Source of the DNA: Alnus glutinosa
Taxonomy: Eukaryota > Streptophyta > Magnoliopsida > Fagales > Betulaceae
Assembly: GCF_958979055.1 (NCBI RefSeq)
Contig: NC_084899.1
Coordinates: 22,511,501-22,575,500 of the forward strand
Direction of reading: 5' to 3'
DNA length: 64,000 nt
The translations under genes and the position numbers were made by a program. Below are positions 34,301 to 46,859 of the stretch, piece after piece (within the stretch, counting starts at the first letter, position 1; each line of letters opens with the position of its first letter). The notes under the pieces are model-generated. The model was not told where the DNA came from. It saw only the letters and a program-made list of their open reading frames with translations, and did no database searches.

Positions 34301-37170
34301 CCTCAAACATTCTTATAAAAAAAAATGTAAAAAGCCTCCTCACACAAAATATAGGCTGCAGCTTCTTAAAGTCATTGAACTCGTCATGGTTGAAACTCTT
34401 AATAAGGAAGTTCCAGCAGTAGAGACAACTTTAAGAATGAGGCTTGTAAAATGCCTGGAACACATTCATGCTTAGACATGTCTTGAAGTATTGCATCCAA
34501 TGAGAAAGCAGGAATTGTACTTGTTAATGTAAAAAGCCTCAAACATTCTTATAAAAAAAAAAATGTAAAAAGCCTCCTCACACAAAATATAGGCTGCAGC
34601 TTCTTAAAGTCATTGAACTCGTCATGGTTGAAACTCTTACTAAGGAAGTTCCAGCAGTAGAGACAACTTTAAGAATGAGGCTTGTAAAATGCCTGGAACA
34701 CATTCATGCTTAGACATGTCTTGAAGTATTACATCCATTGAGAAAGCAGGAATTGTACTTGTTAATGTAAAAAGCCTCAAAACATTCTTATAAAAAAAAA
34801 ATGTAAAAAGCCTCAAACATGCTTAGACATGTGATGCAGGACCAACAATAATCACAAAAATAAAGCGGTGAAAGGAGGGAAAAGAGAGGGGAAAGAAGGT
34901 AAAAGGGGAGAAAGAAAGAAGAAGCTAAGGGATGTGGGGGGGGGGGGGGGGGGGGGGGGAGGGAGGGAGAATCAATTTCACATATTTTTTATTGCATCAA
35001 AGTCTGCCTCTATTAGAGTAAAAAACACGCTTAAATAGATTAACGACTAAACACTAATCTAGAGCAATGCCCATTTATTGAATAATAATAATAATAAATA
35101 AATAAAAAAAAAAAGAGAAAGAAATTGACTCTTTAAAATTAAATAAAACATAAAACTAATCATAGAGGAGCTCACTTCCTTTTTTCTCCATTCTTTGTAC
35201 TCCTGGACGGCTGCGTATTTAGCACCTCTAGAGATTAGTTATAACGATTTCCTTGTATTGCTTTCTTCTTCTTCTTCTTAATTGTCTCTCTTGTATACCC
35301 CCTGTATACTTGATTGCGCTTTTCGTTTTTCTAATAAAATTTTTCTTCTTACTTATCAAAAAAAAATTATTAGACCTAAATAAAAGTAAAATTCGCATCT
35401 TTCCCCTTGCATCATTGCCTTAACGTACTACTATATATTATCTAATGAACAAGAAGAAACTTATGATTTTAAGAATATTATTCCAAAGATATAATCAAAC
35501 TTATTTTGAAAAGATAATTGCATAAAATTGTCCATACATCATGTTTTTTCAAGTACTTGGTTGTTGGCTGGCTGGGGTAGGAAAATGGGTGGGAGTAGAG
35601 CCTATGTTGCATGGATATTGGTATTGTTCTGGCGAAGTAGGACCATGTAGATGCAAAGGAATCATACAGACACTTGAAGGAAACAGCACTCCATGGGAGA
35701 GATTAAATTGAAAATTCCCAGAACTGTATTCTCTTAGGTCTTGTTTCATCCTCTAGACTCCTGGTTTCTAATCCTTCAGGTTCACTTTACTGGAATTTGC
35801 TGATTGTCACATATTTTCAGACATTTTCTAAGTCAGGAACAACACCTAGTACTCTCAAAAGAGACAGAATCCACCTTAATTTCTTCATGTCTATTAGGAA
35901 GATTGACACTTTGAAGAGTCTTTAAGTAAGACCATAATAACCATTCAACCCAAAAGCTTAAATCTATGGATTTGGATCCAACTATACAATATTAACCACT
36001 CACACTTGTGACATCTTTTCAACGTGGTACTCAATCTTTTTACATTCACACATATATACTCAACAATCTCCTCATGTGTGAGTTCATCACCACATGGCTA
36101 CATTCCCCTCGACCAGAAGCTTTTGTTTCTTTTTTCTATCAATTTCATTGATCGTCTCTAGAATCACTTGTGTTGCATGTGGGTTTGCTTGCGCCATGCA
36201 CCTTTATCCCTACTTTAGGGACTCTTGTTTGTGCCTACGCCATTCCACCATACCGCAAACCACCGATGACTTTGATACCACTTGGGAGATTGATTTTTTA
36301 AGGATTTCTTTCTATGAGACCATAATATAACACAATGGGACATCACTCAATCCCTTAAGTGGGTTTGAATGTAACTATACTATATTAACCACTCACGATT
36401 GTGATATTTTTTCAATGTTAGACTCAATCATTTTATACTCATACGTGTATAAGTAACAATGGATCCATGTTGGTTAGGAAAAAGATCTCAATCCTAGATG
36501 TCCCATCGCCTGCTTCTTCCTAATTTTCCAGCAAATATTATACACTTTAAATATTAGATTTGAGGTTTGACAGGCAAACCAATTTGACTCCGCTGCATTA
36601 CCCTCCAGTTAGCGTATCCATTTACAACTACGCACATACACAAAAATACATAGAATATAAGTTTTGAAGAGAGAAATATAACACTCACCCAGTTCGTCCA
36701 ATTCAATGACCAATGGCTGCACACCAAGCCTGTTGAACAACGCCTTGACTTCAGACGAGTACCTTAAACACAAATTCCAACAAGACCCATTTCAAATTTC
36801 CAAAAACCAAACACAACCCACGACACAAGACACAAAAATTAGCATTAAAAAACTGCAATTGAGATTGAGAGAGAAAGATTTGAACCCACGAGCACCAAGT
36901 TTTGGAGTAAACAACAACTGGGCTCTCAGCCACCGTCTTCTTCACGCTCTCCTCGAGCCGAGACCCGAACGAGGAAGCCATAGCTTGAACCGAAATGGGC
37001 CTGTGTGTTCTTGAGCCATTGGTGCTAAGGTTTGAGCTTGAGCTGGTTCTGAGGCTGTGAGTGTTGTTGAGAGAAATAGAACAAAGCGAGGACTTGGTGT
37101 TTGGAGAGAGAGTGCGAGGAGAATTTACAAAGAGAGAGGTGAAACTGGCGAGGTTAGATGCGACTGCCAT
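31305..37170 (-). CDS. GRXS12: Chloroplast glutaredoxin, S12 type (WCSYS)
   Basis: Exons on the minus strand: 37170-36890, 36762-36689, 33579-33505, 32186-32160, 31381-31305; phases agree, 534 nt, 177 aa. Glutaredoxins reduce glutathione-mixed disulfides; the S12 type acts in the plastid stroma. Residues 1 to about 63 are a Ser/Asn-rich transit peptide ending [11 protein letters not shown]. The core has VVVYSKTWC, then the active site W92-C93-S94-Y95-S96 (Ser94 codon split by intron 1), so only the first cysteine is present, as in GRXS12 rather than C5. The glutathione site follows: [18 protein letters not shown], in which exon 4 contributes only 27 nt (GGKHIGGCT). End: [15 protein letters not shown]. 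Introns 2 (3109 bp), 3 (1318 bp) and 4 (778 bp) are filled with repeats. Confidence 0.95.
31760..32080. other. Compositionally odd insert in GRX intron 4
   Basis: A GC-richer block with repeated GTGGCCACACCAT words, followed by sequence with 'ccaatcag', 'acattaaaaacacaacc' and 'ttctctctaacata'. It looks like part of an LTR or other element with its own promoter-like segment, but I found no termini. Confidence 0.3.
33380..33471 (+). mobile_element. LINE 3' tail fragment in GRX intron 3
   Basis: 'gttgcccctgtgtactta', 'acgcttttttaatgaaatttt', then TTACTTATCAAAAAAAAAA. Same 3' tag as the 21725 element. It ends about 30 bp before the splice donor of exon 3. Confidence 0.75.
34101..34817. repeat. 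Three tandem copies of a 237-bp unit in GRX intron 2
   Basis: CCTCACACAAAATATAGGCT starts at 34102, 34338 and 34576. The units are almost identical (single substitutions and A-run length), each ending with TTCTTATAAAAAAAA and TGTAAAAAGCCTC. Confidence 0.95.
34936..34959 (+). repeat. 24-base G run in GRX intron 2
   Basis: Uninterrupted G tract followed by AGGGAGGGAG on the plus strand (C tract on the transcribed sense of the gene). Confidence 0.9.
35262..35370 (+). mobile_element. LINE 3' tail fragment in GRX intron 2
   Basis: 'cttgtataccccctgtatactt', 'gcgcttttcg', 'aataaaattttt', then TTACTTATCAAAAAAAAA. Same family as the other three tails. Confidence 0.75.
35925..36470 (+). repeat. Two copies of the 'gagaccataata' repeat with a spacer
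   Basis: Copies at 35925-36085 and 36316-36470 share 'ctatacaatattaaccactcac' and 'ttgtgaca/tatcttttcaa'-type words in the same orientation. The 230-bp spacer may be the inside of one element with these as long terminal repeats; not proven. Confidence 0.5.
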
Positions 37171-37936
37171 TGCGTTGTGTTTGGTCCTTCAACAGCTTTT
37201 TTGGAGTTGCAGCTTTTTCCTTGTCACTTCACTTTACGTCTCACTAGATTGCTTGCCTTTCTATTTGGGTTTCTCTAGATGTTTAGGGGTCTACTCGCTG
37301 TTTGGGCTTTTGCCGATTTGTTGCTGGTATTCACGTGATATGAGCACTAAACACATAAGATTAATGATATTTAGTATATTATTATATTAATTAGTGAAAA
37401 TCAGTTGTTAGGTTAGAATTTGTAAAAAGGAAAAAAAAATTAATAATTAATTCTTACCGTCACATCATTCGAATGCTTTGTTATTCGTCACGCTAAATTT
37501 TGAATAAATCAAGACGTGAAAATAGAGAAGATTTATTTCATGATTAATATTTTATTTTTGTATAATTCTAATGATGTATAGGTTGACAAAAACAGATGTG
37601 TTTGGTATCATTTTCTTGCATTTTTTTTTTTTTTTTAAATTAACTATTGAATATGTAGAAACTCACATGTGGTCTCAAAGATTTAATGGTGAATTTGCAC
37701 ATCTCTTGTACGGATATGGACAAAAAATGTGTACGAGAATCAAACTAAACATTTTTCTTGAATATAATGTCAATTTTAAATGACCTAACATGGTACAAAT
37801 GCAACAAAACAAAACATTAACCGTAAAACAAATCTTTTATTATTTTACTTTGGAGATAATCTTATGTAAAAAAGAAAAAACCAAGAGTGTTGGGTTGTGT
37901 TCAATTGGAATCAACATTTTAGTGTTGTGTCATTTT

Positions 37937-37958
37937 GGGGGGGGGGGGGGGGGGGGGG
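37937..37958 (+). repeat. 22-base G run
   Basis: Uninterrupted G tract ending 21 bp before the solo LTR. Confidence 0.9.
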
Positions 37959-37979
37959 ATGGTAAAATGGTTGCCATAT

Positions 37980-38454
37980 TGTTGGGAAATATTCTCAACA
38001 ATTAGTAAATGGGTTCATTTAATTAACACAAGCCCATTTACTTATATTAGTCATGAAAAACCAACTGCATTAGAAGGTTAATTCTAAAGCCCATTAAGAA
38101 ACAATTTCACAAGAGGGCAAGAGTATCTCGGAAGTATCGAATCCCGGGATACTCGGATTGAATGGATCCCGAGTAGGCCAGGAATGAATCTCGAAGTCAG
38201 GGAATCGGTTCTCACATTATCCAGAGTGAACGGTTAAATTCCTATCTATAAATAAGTGCAAACTACCAGAAATTCTTCAAATGATTTTATTATTATACAG
38301 ACTTGATCTGAATTCTCTTCCAAAAAAATGACTTAGGCATCAGAGTAGGTCCAGCTGGCACCCTCGGTGAGCTTCTTTGATATTTGTTATTTTGCATAAG
38401 AGAATGAAGGACTTTATAAAAGCTTGTGTCACCATACCGGAAACTGTCTCAACA
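37980..38454 (+). mobile_element. Solo LTR with perfect 5-bp TSD
   Basis: 475 bp starting TGTTGGGAAATATTCTCAAC and ending CTGTCTCAACA; TG...CA ends with TGTTG/CAACA inverted tips. CATAT lies on both sides (37975-37979 and 38455-38459). A TATA-like CTATCTATAAATAAG is near 38243, and GTAGGTCCAGCTGGCACCCTCGGTGAG-like sequence near 38345-38371 resembles the 3' part of gypsy LTRs. No internal region remains on either side. Confidence 0.88.
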
Positions 38455-38481
38455 CATATTAACAGTTTTTACAATATTGAT

Positions 38482-38650
38482 AAGAGTAATCCTACCATTC
38501 ATTTATCGCTCATTTTACATTAGCCGATGTCACGTATTTTAAATGGCTTCTTATGTCGGTCATTAAAAAGAAAAAAGAAAAAGAAAAAGAAAAAAGGCCA
38601 CTTAAAATACGCCACCGCGCAAATGTGAATTGAGATAGATGATTATGGTT
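38482..38650. mobile_element. MITE-like inverted repeat (GTATTTTAAATGGC family)
   Basis: GTCACGTATTTTAAATGGC and GGCCACTTAAAATACGCCAC are facing each other around an A/G-rich centre; outer parts (TTCATTTATCGCTCATT / ATGTGAATTGAGATAGATG) are mirrored more weakly. A second member is at 47291-47440. Confidence 0.6.
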
Positions 38651-38699
38651 GATAACTTATCTAGCCTAATGTTAATATGCTTAATTCACTTGTTCGATC

Positions 38700-39480
38700 A
38701 GGGCTGACCTGATTATCAATTAGGTCTCCCTGATCCCATAATGGTTACATGTATGGACAAACTTGGGTGAAGTGTGATTCCCAGAGGATGTTATAGATTT
38801 GGGATTCACATAGTTATCCAAAAAGATAGATTTTTCCTTATCTAAACAGGCTTCGTTAGCCTTAACATCCTTGAGACCAATATTTGAGTTAAAAGCATTA
38901 ATCTCAAAGTTAGAATTTCTCAATTCAGCCATCAGACATTAATTATTCTCATGCTTAATACCTTTGAGTTTCTCTGAAATAACTTAATTAGAATCAATGG
39001 TCATCTTGCGTAATTTTCCAAATCTTTCAGAATTGTAGAACTCCTAGGCACTAACACAAGACTCCGTGGAAAATTCCAAGTCCTTCAAACAATGCAATTC
39101 ATCAAGGTACTCAATGTGAATGGGAGAAGGTGAATCCAAGACAAAAAGGGCCAGAAACCACAATTATGATGTGAGTCCAAACACCGGTGAACCGGCTCTT
39201 ATACCAATTGAAAGAACACGAGTCACCAATCGGGTTCCAAACACCTAAATCAATCTCACACAATAAAATCCACAAGATCAAATCATTGAAATAAAAACTC
39301 CGATCCACAACAAACACAACCATAAAATTATTACACAGATTTTGATTACGAAGTGAAAACTCTTTGAATCTACGAAGTAAAACAAATTTGAGATAGCCAA
39401 ACTCAGGATATCACTATCTTGAAAAATATTATAGTACATGAAAAGTAAATTTACAACCGTATAAAAATACTTAAAACAAG
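38700..39480 (-). pseudogene. Degraded retroelement sequence
   Basis: Minus-strand fragments such as SPKFVHTCNHYG resemble the gag zinc-knuckle area of plant Ty1/copia polyproteins, with neighbouring text full of stops. 'ataccaattgaaagaacacg' near 39200 is reminiscent of a TGGTATCAGAGC-type site read backwards. Weak evidence. Confidence 0.3.
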
Positions 39481-42400
39481 CGGCTCCCCGTTGGCCAATC
39501 TTCTTCGAGTGTTTTTCCTTACCGACCCGTCCGTATACTTTTTGACGGTGAAAGGATATGTATGGTGTGATTTGAAGGAACAAAGTCCAAGAAAGATAAA
39601 GCTAGAAGCTTTTACAATATATTTTTTTTCTTAGCACAAGGATGATCGAAGCAAGATCACCTCTAGAAAGGTTCAATGTGGTAGTCGATCTCAATGTTCT
39701 TGTCTAAACCCCTAGAGTGGGCATCTTTAATTATTAATATGGAGGTAAAGAAGAACACAAAAATGCCTTAAGCACCGTGCAGTTCATCGCTAATTTTTCT
39801 GACATCTGCAGACAGCATCATGTCTTCTGTTTGACACTGTCGAATATGACAATATGTGCTCTCGAGACTCCACAACGTCAGCACTTGTATCTGACGGCTA
39901 TGTGCTCTCGAGACTCCAACTTCAAGACTTCTATTTGACGGCCATCTGACACTTGGGTTTATGGACTCAGAGAGGCCTTCTTGGTGATCTGTTTTATTGG
40001 AGGCTTGGAAGAAGAGACACGAATCAATGTGAAGATGTACGTTCTGCCCCCAACACGTTATTATTTGCCATTAGATTAGCCTGTTTGCAGGAGGAGAAAT
40101 TGATGACCAAAAAAAAAAATATCTTGGTCAGCTCTTTCCATCTTGTAATTAATATTTTGCAACAATTCTTCTGGAATTACGGTGTCCCTATTATGAAAGC
40201 GTTTTTGTTAAATAGAATGTAACCAATTAAAAAAAAAAAAAACCCAACAGTGAGGATATTGCAAATAACTTCATCCGCATGTACATCCCTATTTTGACGT
40301 ATTTACATGACACTTTTTGAAGTTTGGTGGCATAAATGAAAAAATGGTGGTAGTTCGGGGAGGCAAAAGTGTATTTTCCCCTTATATTGTGGTCTTATTG
40401 AAAGGATTTCCTAAGTTAATTAATCTCCTCAACAGTTTTATTTTCATTTTATTTTGTTATTCTAAACAATTCATGCTTCATACTCTTGCTGAACGTTTTA
40501 TTCTTAAGGTCTGTTGATTTCAGCAGTTGCTTTCACACTCATTAAGTTTTTGAAATGTTCTGATAAAAAAAAAAAATTCAAGTTCTTGCTCTTTAAAATG
40601 AAATCTTTGAGCCTCTAAACAATTGTATCTGCTTCAGGATGCATTATAGCTCTACACTGCTTCTGTATTCCCATGCATTGCAGCACTAATAGAAATAGAA
40701 GCAAAATTTTTTATCATTTCACCTATTTGTTGATTCTAACTCGGAAACTGAAATTGTGAAACCATTACATGATTTGGTCTCAATAATTTTCAAGTAAGAC
40801 TTCTTGCTTAATTGGTCCTAGCTGGCTGGTTTTAAGATTTAGTTGCTCTAGCCTTGGACAAGATAAAACACTATGGACTGACAACCAGGCATGCCAGGTT
40901 AGAGGTTGCAGCCTGGGTTGAGAGGGTTTGAGTTTGTCTATGGAACATGGTCATGAGGAAGGGAACCCTACTTTTGTTGCTTCTTGGGGATGCATGTGCA
41001 ACACATACTATAACTACTTATTTTTGAACTGTCAAGTAGAGTGAATCTGACACTCTAGTCAGTATCCTAGCAATAGAAGGTTCTGGAATTATTTGTCGTC
41101 AGAATCATATGGAACCTGTCTGGATGGGCTAAAGAATAATATGGAGACAACTATAGAGAATATAGTTTTGTGGGTTTAGAAAAGCAATGCATATGCAGTA
41201 AGAAAGACCATGCTTTTACACCAGAACTATTCATAACGGCTCTGCAGATAGTTGAAAGTATTGAGCTTATTCCTCCAAGTACTCTGAATTGCAGATCTAA
41301 TTATGTGGGGAGAAGTTGACAAGAAAGGAAGTTTAGTAATACATATAGTTTTCAGCATGTTCATACTTGGATGTCCCTCCAAGCAAAACCATTCAATCAG
41401 CCTATCGAAAAATCTACTTTTTTTCTTTTTTTTTTTTTAATCTTTCTGAGATCCAAATGAAATGTACTTAAAAGAGTACTAGAAAGAGTACAGCAAAACT
41501 TAATAAAGACATCATATAAATATTAAAATAGCTTAGAATAATAGGTTGGATCCAGGAGAAAAAGCTGATGGCCTGTTCTTGGTGGGCTGTCTGGGTTAAA
41601 CTTTACATAATCAGCAGTCTCTTCGTCTGTCTCAAGTCCAAATCTCAAGCATATTACATTGTCGATTCTGGATTTGCTCACCTTAATTATCAGGCTTAGA
41701 ATCCATTACTTTTTTTTTTTTCTCCTATAAAATGCATATTCTAAGGAAAGCCCTTAAGGTATTGAGATCCCCATATAGGTCCACCCAACTGCGTTAGTCG
41801 ACACAACCATGTGGAGGAATATATTGAATTTCCAGACTACAATGGTTTGTGAAAAATGGGGTCTGTGATGGGATTGTGGCAAGGGGGAGTGATAGCCATC
41901 CCATGTGTTATGTTACCGTTTTCCCACTTCAGAGATTGGAAACATATATCTAAATGAAACACAAAGACAAAAGGACACAAACTGCAGCTGTGAAATGAAG
42001 GAAATAGATGGGCCATTTGAGCTGAAGAGTCTTGTATTTGTTTCAGCCATTTCCATGGGGACTCATGTGGGCTGTTTCTGGCCCTGTTTGGGAAGGCAAA
42101 GACTAAAGACCAAGGCCTTATGGTGGCGCTGATTCCAATTTGGAGTCAATGGACAGTGTTTCTGGGCTTTATTTCTTGTAAATGTTTTTCTCTTTTATCC
42201 TCATATGAGCATGGTATGCTTTCAAAAATAATTTTCAGTCCTATTCTACAAAGGCAAAACACAATTGTTAGGAGTCCATTACTTCAGCCTTATCCCTAGT
42301 TATGTTATTTGATAATCTACATGCAGTATACTGAAAACCCTATTGCAAAAATTTGCCAATTGATTTCTCTTTCAGGTTATTTCATCATTAGATTTGAATC

Positions 42401-42880
42401 TATACATTTTACACATGATATCAAGTTTCAAACAATAATTGTTTGTCATACAATTATTTATTGCTTTTGTGATGTCTGGGGTCTGCAACAGGGAAGTAAC
42501 CAGAGGGCCGAGGGCTATGGTCCCCCAGTTTTGAAACTTTCCCTTAAAATTTGATATATATTTATATATATAGGCCTAAAATGTAAGTTTAACCCATATC
42601 AAAATTAGGCTTGACCTCTCATTCATGCTTTTGGACCCTCGATAAGAAATTTTGGTTCCATCCCTAGTTGACAAAGTAGTTAACTTCAAACCTCGACCTT
42701 TGAAAGAAGTATCACTGAACTATCAAAGATCATAAATAGTGTTTTAACATATGATGCAAGGTGTTTGGATTGGTTTGATGGTTTGTTTGCTTTTGTATTG
42801 GAATTATCTGAAACCCCAAAAGTCATCCCCCTCTTGTATGATTGATCTAATTATACGGATATTTTCTCCTTGCTGGAATG
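39481..42880. other. Gene-free stretch
   Basis: AT-rich with scattered poly(A/T) runs. Near 42480-42670 are degenerate words ('ggtcccccagttttgaaact', 'tggttccatccctag') like those of the 'gccccccaaatt' repeat also seen before the acceptor of psaE intron 1 (18640-18745). No exon chain could be built. Confidence 0.4.
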
Positions 42881-42884
42881 CTGC

Positions 42885-43350
42885 AGAATAAGCCTTGTTA
42901 TGGGCCGTGGAGAATGGATGGTTGGATTTCTCTTTCACTTGAAACAAAATTTAAATGTTTGACTTCTCATTCATGGTTCTTGTGGACAGGAGTTTTGGAA
43001 CTTCTGTCAATAGCTTTGAAACTTGAAAGAGCTACTTCAGCTGAGCTTTTTATGTTTTTGGAATTCTTTCTGAATGTCGCAATTACCCAATTGGATATAC
43101 ATTGTGAGGCCAGGCCAGTCTTGGCACTTGCTGAAATGCTTGCTGTAGAATAAGCCATGTGATAGACCTAGGAGAGTGGACATATAGTTGGATTTCTCTA
43201 TTAACTTAAAACAAAATTTAAATCTTTGACCTCTTCAACTCCTGACAATGGCTATGAAAGAGCTACTTTCAGCAGAAGTTATTATATTTTTGGGATTCCT
43301 ACTAAAGGCAGCAGCTATACTACCTAATTGGCTCTACATTGGGAAGGCAA
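42885..43350 (+). repeat. Diverged direct duplication of about 260 bp
   Basis: 'cagaataagcc', 'ttggatttctctttcacttgaaa', 'gaaagagctacttcagc' and 'ttggaattctttctgaa' in the first copy recur in order in the second as 'tagaataagcc', 'ttggatttctctattaacttaaa', 'gaaagagctactttcagc' and 'ttgggattcctactaaa'. Confidence 0.8.
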
Positions 43351-44814
43351 AAGTCTTCGTTAAAATATTAATTAAAGTATCAAATTCATAATTTCCTACC
43401 GGCTTAACCTTTTAGAATAACTGGTGATTTAATATGTTCAGACTGGATATTTAAAACATGGGAAAGGAAAGGGAAGGAAAGGAAATTTTCAAATTGTTTT
43501 GAGATTTAGCTTCCTTTCTCAAACATTCTAATAAATTTCTTCCATTTTTCATTCTTTTCAGGGGATAACAAAATACCACAGTAGTAAATGTCAAATAGCC
43601 TTAACTTGATTTTAGACATCTCATTTAGCTTGCTTTAACAACCCAGAAGCTTGTGGGCGACCTACCTATGGCTTGTCAGAGAGTATCATGTCAAAAGTAG
43701 TCAGTCCAAAAACATTGAAGCTCATGTGTATCGTGACCATGTGCCAGCAGGGTTAGGATTTCTACTGAATGAGAGTAGGGTTGGCTTCTTTACCTAAACA
43801 AACAATGAACTCAATAACATATTTATTCGTAATCCAAGTTCTTCTGAACTGTTATTCACCTATTTACTGTCTTTTTTGTTTTCTGTTCTCAAAACAAAAA
43901 TATTAACAAACAACCTGAAATACAAAACACCTGTTCAAAATATAACCAAAAAAATATCACCAAAACACAAATTTAACCATACTATTCTCAGTTAGTGAGG
44001 GTCTTTGTGGCTCTATCCATGTGCATGGCAGCAGAGACTTTGTAAATTTTAAACCTATATATTGTGTCGGTCAAACCCAAGATAATAATTTTAAAGGGAA
44101 TAGTGATGTGGAGCCATCTTGGAATATGGCTATTGGCTAACCCCCAAAGAGAGAGAAGGTGGTAGGTGTTGTGGAGTTGGGTTCCCATTGTGATGGGGCC
44201 TACTCATCTGATGATAGATGCTTGTGGACAAGTTGCCAATCTGAAACATTGAATCTGTGGGCCTTCGCTTGATAAAGACTCTGATGGGTAGGGGGAGAGA
44301 AATAATGTTAATTGGCTTTGATGTTCAAGAGCTCAACAGGTCTCAACTGAGGAGGATGTACCTCATTTAACATGAAAATTTATCAGTAATGACCACAGAA
44401 GGATTTAGTCAACTGGACAGTTTTTTTTTCCTCCAAACCAGTCGGCTAAACCGACATTTGTCGGGCAATTTAATAAACAGGGTTGGAGGAATTAGAAAAG
44501 GTTTAGGGAGTTGAATACACAACATTGAGCATTGGGTGGAAAAGGGAAACTGTTTGCCATTTAATTCATCATTGACTATGGTACACAAACTGTATGAAAC
44601 TTTAAGAAAAGAAGAAAAAGCCTCATCATCCTGTGTCTACAAAATGCCCAAACATTTGAAAACTTGGGCCTTGGGAGAGGGCTCTGACTCTATGCTGTCT
44701 GTTTCTTTATTTGTGTGTTTGCACAAATGTTATTTTCTTTTTTACAGTCTACAAAAATCCCACTAAACAAACAGGAACCACCGGATCAGGTTAGCTTGAA
44801 GAAATCCCCATGGT

Positions 44815-46434
44815 TTAGAACTGTGAGATGCATCGTCTATGGCAAGCTGTGGTTTGCTTCTTTTGCTTTGTTTCCTCTTTCCAGGCCTGGCCAATGTCTT
44901 GTGCTATTCTCATGGCATCTGAGGATGCACCAGACAGCCCTCTCCTTGTGAACCCAACTGCATAGAGCCCAGAATTTCCTTTCCACCCATTTGGGAATGG
45001 TGCCTTTGGAAACCCATTCTTGGAGAAGAATTCACCTTCCTGTACATAATATAAACCAAAGCAAGATTAGCCCATTTGTACAAAAAAAAAAAAAAGAAAA
45101 AAAAAGAAAAAGAAAAAGAAAAAAGGAAACAATCATAGAAGAAGCTTCTAAAACTGCTTTATTTGCCTAACCATCATTCAGAGACTGACATATTTCTCTG
45201 ACTGTTGGCTATCATTTTTCTTATTTTTGTTGAAAAACCGACAGCCGAAAACTGTATTTCATACACCCAAGAAAAAATAACAAAAAAAGAGAAACAGAGG
45301 AAACAGAACATTTTCTCACCTGAAGCCAAGAAGGGACATTGCTGCGGTATCCAGTGGCCAGAACAACCGAATCAATATCAAGCTTTTGCCCATTATCAAG
45401 CTCGACTTGCCCACGTGAAAACCTCTTGATTCCAGGAACCACCTTAATGTCTCCGGATCTGATTTTCTCCAATGCACCAATATCCAAGACAGGGGTCTTT
45501 CCCATGGTGTTCTTGTACTCCAACGGGCCAGTTGCCGGCCTTTTTAGGCCGTATTTCTCAATGTTCCCGAGCACCAACCACGCGCAAATCAACAGCAGCT
45601 TGTCAACCAGCCAAAGGGGTAGCCATTTCATCAGCAAAACCGCCAATTCAAATGTAGATTTTCCAAGAATCTCTCTTGGCAAGACATGAACCTGTTATAG
45701 CCAAAACAGAACAAACCCCATTAGCAAGAGGAGAAGAATTTCTTTAAAAAAGACTAGTTTTTTTAAGCACTATATGGAATACATACCGAGCTACGGCACA
45801 CCATGGAAGGTGAAGCATTGTGGTTGCAGAGATCAAGGGAAACTTCCATGCCTGAATTTCCACACCCCACAACAAGTACTTTCTTTCCCTTGAACTTTTC
45901 CCCGGACTTGTACTCACAAGCGTGCATAACTTCGCCGCCGAACTCGGCTAGTCCTTCAATGTCAGGCGTCACACACTCTGCATTTTCGCCGGTGGCCACC
46001 ACAAGCCACCGGCAAATGTATTCAGCTTCAGCGGTCTTGACGCGCCACAGTCCACTAGTCTCATCGTACCTAGCCGACTGAACGCACTCGTTGAACCGCG
46101 GGTTGATCTCGAAGCGCTTAGCGTACAACTCAAGATAGTCGATGAATTGTTTCTTCGTGGGGTATTCAGGGAAGTCTTCAGGGAAAGGAAGCTTAGGGAG
46201 CTGGCAGAATTGCTTCGGAAGGTGAAGCTTCAGCCTGTCGTAGGTGCGCTTTTGCCACAGAGAAGCTATGCACTCTGCTCTTTCGAGGACAACAAAGGGC
46301 ACTCCTTGCTCTCTAAGGCAAGCCGCCGTGGCTAGCCCAGATGGGCCGGCTCCGATTATGACCGGACCGTTCACCCAAATGCACCGACGAGAGAAGAAAT
46401 CTTCGTGATCAGCAAGACGAAACCAGTTCTCCAT
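44815..46434 (-). CDS. YUC8: YUCCA flavin monooxygenase (YUC8-like, auxin biosynthesis)
   Basis: Exons on the minus strand: 46434-45787, 45691-45320, 45039-44815, all phase 0, 414 aa. YUCCA enzymes convert indole-3-pyruvate to indole-3-acetic acid with FAD and NADPH. Visible motifs: FAD-binding GAGPSG at 28-33, [25 protein letters not shown]-type substrate region, an FMO-type stretch [19 protein letters not shown]-binding GCGNSG at 190-195, [14 protein letters not shown], and [16 protein letters not shown] near the end. The N-terminus [12 protein letters not shown] and the C-terminal HRRCIS tail point to the YUC3/5/8/9 clade, best YUC8; the paralogue number is an inference. Length and intron positions are normal. 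No truncation. Confidence 0.95.
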
Positions 46435-46740
46435 TGTCGACAGTGTTAAAGTTTATCCTTTACTATCGGCTTAAGCTTATGAAACAAGTGATGATGATGA
46501 TGATGATTTAACTGACCGAATGAGAGAAATGTGTCTGTGTTCTTGGGTTGAACAAAGGGTGTGAAAAAGAAAACAGTTTCTGGGAGAGTCGAAGTAGTTG
46601 TAAGAGGATCAAAGTGACAACTTGGGAGCTTGTGAAACAAGAAAGTGTTTGTCTTTTGAGGTTTGAAAGTTGGGAGCTTTGTAGCTGGAGAAGAGAAGGT
46701 GATGAGTTTGGTTTGGAGGGAGTAGAGGAGGGGTGGAGGG

Positions 46741-46750
46741 GCTTATATAG
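46741..46750 (-). promoter_or_regulatory. Probable TATA box of the YUC gene
   Basis: CTATATAAGC on the minus strand, about 310 bp before the start codon; implies a 5' UTR near 280 nt. A GC-poor pyrimidine-rich leader follows, as is usual in plants. Confidence 0.6.
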
Positions 46751-46859
46751 TGGTGATGAGCATGAGATCATGTGAAGGGAATTGGGGAGCTATGAGAGTC
46801 AAGCCTCAAATCATAAGCCTGTGGGCTGTGGCTACCTTTTGGATTTTTTTATTATGTTA

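Noticed and set aside
39111-39583. Minus-strand frames of 70 and 101 codons
   Set aside because: Hydrophobic low-complexity readings of AT-rich retroelement debris.
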